From contig JAOUGQ010000084.1 in assembly GCA_029865515.1 (NCBI GenBank), positions 1 through 11,367 on the forward strand: DNA of 11,367 nt. The letters are read 5' to 3'. The position numbers were made by a program, and so were the translations under genes. This document shows, one piece after another, positions 6,657 through 11,367 of this stretch (the first letter of the stretch is position 1; every line of letters starts with the position of its first letter). Source of the DNA: Nitrospirota bacterium (GTDB lineage: Bacteria > Nitrospirota > Nitrospiria > Nitrospirales > UBA8639). The notes under the pieces were generated by a model. It did no database searches. It saw only the letters and a list, made by a program, of their open reading frames with translations, and was not told the DNA's origin.

Positions 6657-7808
6657 ATGCGTGTGACTGATCACCAACAAGTTGATGCCCTGTTAACGGC
6701 CATTCGAGGGCTTCGAGGAAATATTTTCGATCGCAATGAGCAAATTGCTTCCGGAAAACGTGTGAATCGTCCTTCTGATGATCCTGCGGCAGCCGAACGT
6801 ATCAATCAATTCCGGAATGTCTTGCGGACGACGGAACGACGTTTGGCCACGGTGAATGAGGGTGTGGGGCGGCTCAATTTATCCGATAGCGTCCTGGAGC
6901 CTGCCGGGAACACCTTACAGCGGGCTAAGGAACTGGCCATCCAGATGCGGAATGATACGAATACCGATGTGGAACGCCGGAATGCGGCTCAGGAAGTGCA
7001 ACAGCTTATATTGGGCTTGGCCGGCATTGCGAATACCCAACTCAATGGACGGTTTCTGTTTGCAGGCAGTCAGACTCAAACAGAACCATTTGTGTTGGGA
7101 TCGGTATCTGGATCTGCCGGCACGGCCAATGCGGGAGGTGGGACCATTACCGCCTCGGTTGTAACATCCTCGGCCTTACAACCGGATTCATATCAGATTC
7201 AATTTACTTCCTTGACACAATTTGATGTGCTGAATCTTACCACTAATCAAATCGTGTCCTCAGGGAATACCTATTCGTCCCCGACCACGTTCTCATTTGA
7301 TGGATTGGACGTGACCCTCACAGATGGGGGTGGGCCACCTGCTGCCGGAGATCAATTCTTTGTCCGGGTTGGGTACACCTATCAAGGGGATGGAGCCGTG
7401 ATTGATGTGGAAATTGGTGATGGCCGGACGGTCGAAACCAATGTGACTGGGAACCAGGTGTTTTCGGGTCCCACCGTTGATCTGTTTCAAAACCTTCAGG
7501 ACTTCCATCAGGCCTTGGTAACCAATGATGTGCAAGGTATCCAAGTGGCCATCGGTCAATTTGATCAATCCTTATCCCAGATCACAGATGCCAGGGCCAA
7601 TATCGGCGCCCGGGTCAATCGTCTGGATACGATCAAGGATAGCCTAGACCTTTTGAGTGTGAATACCCAAACTCTCCGGTCGAATTTCGAGGATGCCGAT
7701 TTCGCTCAAGTGGCTACTGATTTAGCGACCCTGCAAAACACCCTTGAAGCCTCTATGTCCACCCTCGCGCGCCAATTTCAGACGAATTTGTTGAATTTTA
7801 TCAAATAG
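6657..7808 (+). CDS. flgL: Flagellar hook-associated protein 3 FlgL
   Basis: FlgL is the second hook-filament junction protein, lying between FlgK and the flagellin filament. The 383-residue protein starts with the flagellin-like helix (MRVTDHQQVDALL), then the hallmark QIASGKRVNRPSDDPAAAER (about residues 30-49). A second helix with LQRAKELAIQMRNDT and the FLFAGSQTQTEPF segment are FlgL-typical. It ends with the flagellin-like C-terminal helix (TLARQFQTNLLNFIK). Residues about 157-239 hold a beta-rich module resembling residues 340-417 of FlgK, which partly explains the length. TGGAG at 6645-6649 supports ATG 6657. An overlapping 17-codon frame (6617-6670) in another phase reads across this start. 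Confidence 0.96.
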   Translation: MRVTDHQQVDALLTAIRGLRGNIFDRNEQIASGKRVNRPSDDPAAAERINQFRNVLRTTERRLATVNEGVGRLNLSDSVLEPAGNTLQRAKELAIQMRNDTNTDVERRNAAQEVQQLILGLAGIANTQLNGRFLFAGSQTQTEPFVLGSVSGSAGTANAGGGTITASVVTSSALQPDSYQIQFTSLTQFDVLNLTTNQIVSSGNTYSSPTTFSFDGLDVTLTDGGGPPAAGDQFFVRVGYTYQGDGAVIDVEIGDGRTVETNVTGNQVFSGPTVDLFQNLQDFHQALVTNDVQGIQVAIGQFDQSLSQITDARANIGARVNRLDTIKDSLDLLSVNTQTLRSNFEDADFAQVATDLATLQNTLEASMSTLARQFQTNLLNFIK

Positions 7809-7879
7809 AGAGTTCAGGCATCCCTTTGTTATCCCACTATACTCATTCTTGATATTGAACTGTTAGTTGCGAGATACCT

Positions 7880-8851
7880 ATGCGAATTCTTGTTGTTGAT
7901 GATGATCCCCTCACGCTTCATATGGTGGTGTATCGATTGCGTCAGTGTGGCCATGATGTCATTTCCTGTGCTGATGGGGAAGCGGCGTGGCAGGTGTTAG
8001 AAAAGGGAGCTATGCCGAATGTGGCGATTCTGGATTGGATGATGCCGGGGATGAACGGCCCGGAACTCTGTCAGAGAATCCGTGGGCGGAGCGATTGTCC
8101 TTATGTGTATATTGTCATGTTGACCGGGCGGAATAATCCGGAGGATCTCATTGCCGGACTGGATGCGGGAGCGGATGATTATCTCACCAAGCCCTTCCAT
8201 TTAGGCGAATTGGACGCTCGGTTACGGGCGGGAAAACGAATCGTCGACTTACAAAATGAACTGATTTCAGCCCGAGAAACGCTTCGCATCCAGGCCATGC
8301 AGGATTCCTTGACACAAATCCTGAATCATGGAGCTATTGTTGATCGGCTGTTGCGGGAAATTGATCGCGCGCATCGTGAACACCAACCCCTGAGTCTCAT
8401 TCTAGCTGACTTGGACGGATTTAAAAGTGTGAATGATTCGTATGGACATGTAATGGGTGATCAAGTCCTTGTTGAGGTAGCCCGGCGGATGCGTGCGTGT
8501 TTGCGTTCGTATGATGCCATTGGTCGGTATGGCGGTGAAGAGTTTCTTATGGTGTTGCCCAATAGTGAGGCCGCACAGGCGGTTCGGCTGGCTGAACGTA
8601 TTCGAGTGGCGGTTTCCCAGGAACCCTTTCGATTTCGAAATTTGGCGATAACCGTGACGGTCAGTCAGGGAGTGACCACCTGGACCGATCCCTATCCCAT
8701 TCCGATTGAACGATTGATCCAGTCCGCTGACGGTGCCTTATATTTAGTGAAAAATAGCGGCCGGAATGGCGTGGAGTACGCCCGCTTTGACGTGCATGCT
8801 GAAGATGCCTTTTCGTCCATCACGGCCACTCCAACAAGGGTTAAGCAATAA
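7880..8851 (+). CDS. Response regulator with GGDEF diguanylate cyclase domain
   Basis: This is a predicted phosphorylation-controlled cytoplasmic diguanylate cyclase that makes c-di-GMP from two GTP. The N-terminal receiver (about residues 1-120) has the acidic cluster D7-D9, phosphoacceptor D52, T82 and K104 in TKPF, so it looks competent. A helical linker (about 120-137) leads to a GGDEF domain with DSLTQILNH, the metal-binding DLDGFKSVNDSYGH region and the active-site GGEEF at residues 218-222. R209-x-x-D212 is an intact inhibitory (I) site, which suggests product feedback. The layout is REC-GGDEF, as in WspR-type regulators. ATG 7880 has a poor ribosome site. The downstream kinase begins two bases after its stop, so the two are probably partners. 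A direct role in motility is inferred from position only. Confidence 0.93.
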   Translation: MRILVVDDDPLTLHMVVYRLRQCGHDVISCADGEAAWQVLEKGAMPNVAILDWMMPGMNGPELCQRIRGRSDCPYVYIVMLTGRNNPEDLIAGLDAGADDYLTKPFHLGELDARLRAGKRIVDLQNELISARETLRIQAMQDSLTQILNHGAIVDRLLREIDRAHREHQPLSLILADLDGFKSVNDSYGHVMGDQVLVEVARRMRACLRSYDAIGRYGGEEFLMVLPNSEAAQAVRLAERIRVAVSQEPFRFRNLAITVTVSQGVTTWTDPYPIPIERLIQSADGALYLVKNSGRNGVEYARFDVHAEDAFSSITATPTRVKQ

Positions 8852-8853
8852 GT

Positions 8854-11208
8854 ATGGCATGTATCCTTGTCATTAATGATGATCCGGTTCAACTCCACCT
8901 TCTCGCGAGTTTACTCGAGCAGGATCATTTTGAGGTGATTCGATTCGTCTGCTCCGAGGACGCTTGGCGGTGGCTTCAAGATGGGCATATGCCGGATGCG
9001 ATTGTGCTTGATCTTCATATGCCGGGAATCAGTGGATGGCGCTTTTGTGAGTTGCTCTATTCCCACTTCGGGCCTGGGAAGCCGGTGCCTCCTGTCCTTG
9101 CCGTTTCTGCCACCTATACGGGAGTTGATGCTCAAGACGTTTTGAGGGATTTGGGGGCTTCGGCCTTTCTTTCACTCCCTGCAGAGCCGACGCACTTTCG
9201 TCAACAGGTTCGCCGTCTTGTGGAATGTCCCCCCCGGTCTCTGGGCCCTCTTATCTGGATGGTTTCGTCGCATGAGTCCGAATTCCAGCGGATTCACCAT
9301 GTCTTTGCCGAGCGTGGATGGCAAGTCGTGGGGTGGCAGAGGGGTGCACAGGTTCAGGCGGCGTCGAGTCCGGTGTCTCCCGATATTGTGATTATTGAAG
9401 ATCCTTTGCCGGATATGGCGAGCGATGAATTTGCGGTCTGGTGCAAACAGCAATTTCCGCAAATAATGTGTATTGTGCTGGGGCCCGATCGCACTGAGGA
9501 AGGAACCTTTGCTCGTGCGATACAGGTGGATGCGCGTTTGCCGAAGGGGTGTGATCCTCTCAATCTCATTTCGTTGTGCGAGAAAGGGCGCTGGGAACGT
9601 GCGCTTTCTCGAGTGGAACATTTGTTGGATGTTCGGACTGATGATTTGAGGGAATCTGAAGCCCAATTTAAAGGGCTGTTTGAAACTCTTCCCGATGTCT
9701 TGGTGATATATAATCATCAGGGAATAGTGACGCACGTCAATGCTGTCGGAGCTCTGCAGTTGAGCTTTTCGCCCGAAGCGTTGATAGGGAAGGCTCTTTC
9801 ACTCATACGACCTGAATCACCGGTTGAACGGTCGGTCACCACGTCGGCAGGACCCAGCTCCGGTCTCCCGAAATGGGAGGAAACCGTGCTCCGTAAGAAA
9901 ACCGGGACTGACCTTCCGGTAGAGATGATGGAACGGGTTGTCCGGTTCCAAGGACAACGCCAGACTCTCTTGGTCGCTCGCGACTTGACTGCACGGAAAC
10001 ATATGGAACAAGAGAAGGCCACACTAGAACATCAGTTGCGGCAGGTGCAAAAAATGGAAGCTGTTGGGCGGTTAGCCTCCGGGGTGGCCCACGATATCAA
10101 CAATATTCTGACGGCGATTCTGGCGCATGCCAGTTTAGTCAAGGTGCGAGCTGAGGCCGGTACTCCATTAAAGATGACAGGCGAGGTAATTGAAAAAGCC
10201 GTTCACCGCGGGAAAGAACTGACCTCGCAGCTCTTGGGGTTTGCCCGGCAGGGCAAGCATCATCATGTCGCGGTGGATATCCATGACGTGATTCAGGAAG
10301 TGATCGGGTTGCTCGGAAGGACGATCAATAAAACCATCACGTTTCAAGCAGATCTGTCGGCTGAAAAGCCCTGTGTGGTTGGAGATCCCAATCAGTTATA
10401 TCAGATTCTCATGAATTTAGCCGTGAATGCCTGTGATGCGATGGGGGATAGTGGAGAGCTCATTGTCCAGACCGTCAATGAATGTGTCACTCCGGAACAA
10501 GCCTCGCATGTTCCGGGATTGTATGCCGGGGACTATGTGCTCATTCGAGTTACGGATACCGGTTCCGGAATACCTCCAGATATTCAAGGAAAAATTTTTG
10601 AGCCGTTTTTTACGACGAAGGAGCAAGGCCAGGGGACGGGAATGGGGTTGGCCATGGTGTATGGTATCGTCAAAAATCATCGTGGGTATATTGGGGTGAC
10701 AAGCACTCTTGGGGGAGGGACGACGATGCGTGTCTATCTTCCCTCCTCGCCGTCTGCGGCACCCAAGGCGATAAAGGTGCCCACGAAGGAGCCTTCTCAC
10801 GGGACAGGACATATTTTGATTGTTGATGATCAGAAAGATGTTGCAGAGGCGGCTCAGGCCATTCTGGAGTATCTCGGTTACCACGTGACGGTCGTGTTAA
10901 ATGGGAAGGAGGCGGTAACCCTTTGCCAAGATCCGGCCTTTCCCGTGGATGTCGTCCTGTTGGACATGGTGATGACTGACATGTCGGGGGCGGAATGTTT
11001 TGTGCAATTACGGTCGATTCGACCAGATGTCAAAGTGATTCTGTGCACGGGCTATGATCGAAACCATGCCGTGCAAGATCTCCTCAATCAAGGTGTGGTT
11101 GGTTTTATTCAAAAACCATATGACTTAGACGAATTGGCACAAATCTGTTCCGTCGTCATAAAAGACGGGAGGCAGGTTGAGACTTGTTTAACTGGAGCGT
11201 CGTTTTAG
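8854..11208 (+). CDS. Soluble hybrid histidine kinase: REC, pseudo-REC, PAS, HisKA, HATPase, REC
   Basis: The 784-residue sensor kinase has no transmembrane segment, so it is probably cytoplasmic. Residues 1-125 are a receiver with D9, D10 and acceptor D53, but the usual KP(F/Y) Lys is replaced (SLPAEP, 107-112). Residues about 131-250 look like a second receiver that has lost the acidic pair (S139-H140) and has Glu182 at the acceptor position, but retains K231. A PAS domain spans about 265-382. The kinase core has the H-box with H413 (GVAHDINNILT), N-box NLAVNACDAM (521-530), DTGSGIP (568-574), FEPFFTTK (582-589) and GTGMGLAMVYG (594-604), resembling NtrB-like kinases. The C-terminal receiver (about 652-770) has D658/D659, acceptor D704, T732 and K754. 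The PAS ligand is unknown. The adjacent response regulator is the most obvious phosphotransfer partner. Confidence 0.92.
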   Translation: MACILVINDDPVQLHLLASLLEQDHFEVIRFVCSEDAWRWLQDGHMPDAIVLDLHMPGISGWRFCELLYSHFGPGKPVPPVLAVSATYTGVDAQDVLRDLGASAFLSLPAEPTHFRQQVRRLVECPPRSLGPLIWMVSSHESEFQRIHHVFAERGWQVVGWQRGAQVQAASSPVSPDIVIIEDPLPDMASDEFAVWCKQQFPQIMCIVLGPDRTEEGTFARAIQVDARLPKGCDPLNLISLCEKGRWERALSRVEHLLDVRTDDLRESEAQFKGLFETLPDVLVIYNHQGIVTHVNAVGALQLSFSPEALIGKALSLIRPESPVERSVTTSAGPSSGLPKWEETVLRKKTGTDLPVEMMERVVRFQGQRQTLLVARDLTARKHMEQEKATLEHQLRQVQKMEAVGRLASGVAHDINNILTAILAHASLVKVRAEAGTPLKMTGEVIEKAVHRGKELTSQLLGFARQGKHHHVAVDIHDVIQEVIGLLGRTINKTITFQADLSAEKPCVVGDPNQLYQILMNLAVNACDAMGDSGELIVQTVNECVTPEQASHVPGLYAGDYVLIRVTDTGSGIPPDIQGKIFEPFFTTKEQGQGTGMGLAMVYGIVKNHRGYIGVTSTLGGGTTMRVYLPSSPSAAPKAIKVPTKEPSHGTGHILIVDDQKDVAEAAQAILEYLGYHVTVVLNGKEAVTLCQDPAFPVDVVLLDMVMTDMSGAECFVQLRSIRPDVKVILCTGYDRNHAVQDLLNQGVVGFIQKPYDLDELAQICSVVIKDGRQVETCLTGASF

Positions 11209-11297
11209 ACCAAGGAGTCTTTTGGGGCAAGACTTGGAGACGTTCCAGACTTGCAGGATGAGGATGAACCATTGAATATTGGGGAGAAGGTGACATT

Positions 11298-11367
11298 ATG
11301 AAGATTCAGACCAGTCGATTTGGAATACTGGATGTGTCGGATGAAACGCTGCTAAACTTTCCTTCTG
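11298..11367 (+). CDS. fliW: Flagellar assembly factor FliW (5' part only)
   Basis: FliW binds flagellin and antagonises the RNA-binding protein CsrA, linking flagellin level to its translation. Only 23 codons are present before the window ends. The start MKIQTSRFGILDV, then TLLNFPS, fits the conserved FliW N-terminus, in which a Thr/Arg-Phe-Gly stretch precedes an acidic segment and a Phe-Pro. ATG 11298 follows AAGG at 11287-11290 within a purine-rich GGGGAGAAGG. A csrA gene commonly lies next to fliW and would be expected just beyond the right edge, but it is not visible here. Confidence 0.88.
   Translation, partial: MKIQTSRFGILDVSDETLLNFPS

Noticed and set aside
7813..7843. Possible housekeeping promoter (TTCAGG and TATACT) before the response regulator
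   Set aside because: TATACT at 7838-7843 is a good -10, but the -35 matches only about half the consensus and the spacer is 19 bases. Not strong enough to annotate.
9172..9735. 187-codon minus-strand frame opposite the histidine kinase
   Set aside because: It lies wholly antisense to a well-supported kinase, and its composition is that of a shadow frame (many His, Arg and Pro). No sign of independent expression.
11205..11226. Possible terminator after the histidine kinase (AGAC...GTCTTTT)
   Set aside because: The stem is only four base pairs and the T run is short and interrupted by GGGG. Transcription probably continues into fliW.

Overview
The window is a one-directional (+ strand) block of late flagellar genes from a diderm bacterium. 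The order is flgG, flgA, flgH, flgI, flgJ, flgM, flgN, flgK, flgL, then a receiver-GGDEF response regulator, a hybrid histidine kinase, and the first codons of fliW, which run off the right edge. P-ring and L-ring genes and a lipoprotein signal on FlgH show that the cell has an outer membrane. The gene order, the short muramidase-free FlgJ and the FliW gene fit Nitrospirota (Nitrospira-like) and also some Desulfobacterota/Geobacter-like lineages. I favour Nitrospirota, but this is an inference from gene order and general sequence character, not a search result.

Region by region: positions 1-61 hold a short C-terminal tail of an upstream gene that I cannot identify. Positions 86-4012 encode the distal rod (FlgG), the P-ring chaperone (FlgA), the L-ring (FlgH), the P-ring (FlgI) and the rod-binding factor (FlgJ). 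Positions 4022-4049 carry a convincing sigma-28 (FliA) type promoter just before flgM. Positions 4074-7808 encode the late export and filament-junction set: anti-sigma FlgM, export chaperone FlgN, and hook-associated proteins FlgK and FlgL. Positions 7880-11208 hold two signalling genes that nearly abut: a predicted diguanylate cyclase response regulator and a soluble hybrid kinase. fliW starts at 11298.

Together the genes describe passage from a finished rod and ring assembly to hook-filament junction assembly. The checkpoint is FlgM, which is exported when the hook is complete and thereby frees sigma-28. FlgN delivers FlgK and FlgL to the export gate. FliW, usually paired with CsrA, couples flagellin level to translation. 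The two signalling genes between flgL and fliW are the least conventional part. They suggest a phosphorelay with c-di-GMP output tied to flagellar assembly or motility. The kinase has two degenerate receiver-like domains at its N-terminus, each having lost different catalytic residues.

I see no RNA genes, mobile elements, CRISPR arrays or gene-free stretches longer than 300 bases. The largest gaps are under 90 bases. Most of the window is a well-understood flagellar locus. The main points for a second look are the flgM promoter, the pseudo-receiver kinase, the module shared by FlgK and FlgL, and small overlapping reading frames before flgJ and flgL.
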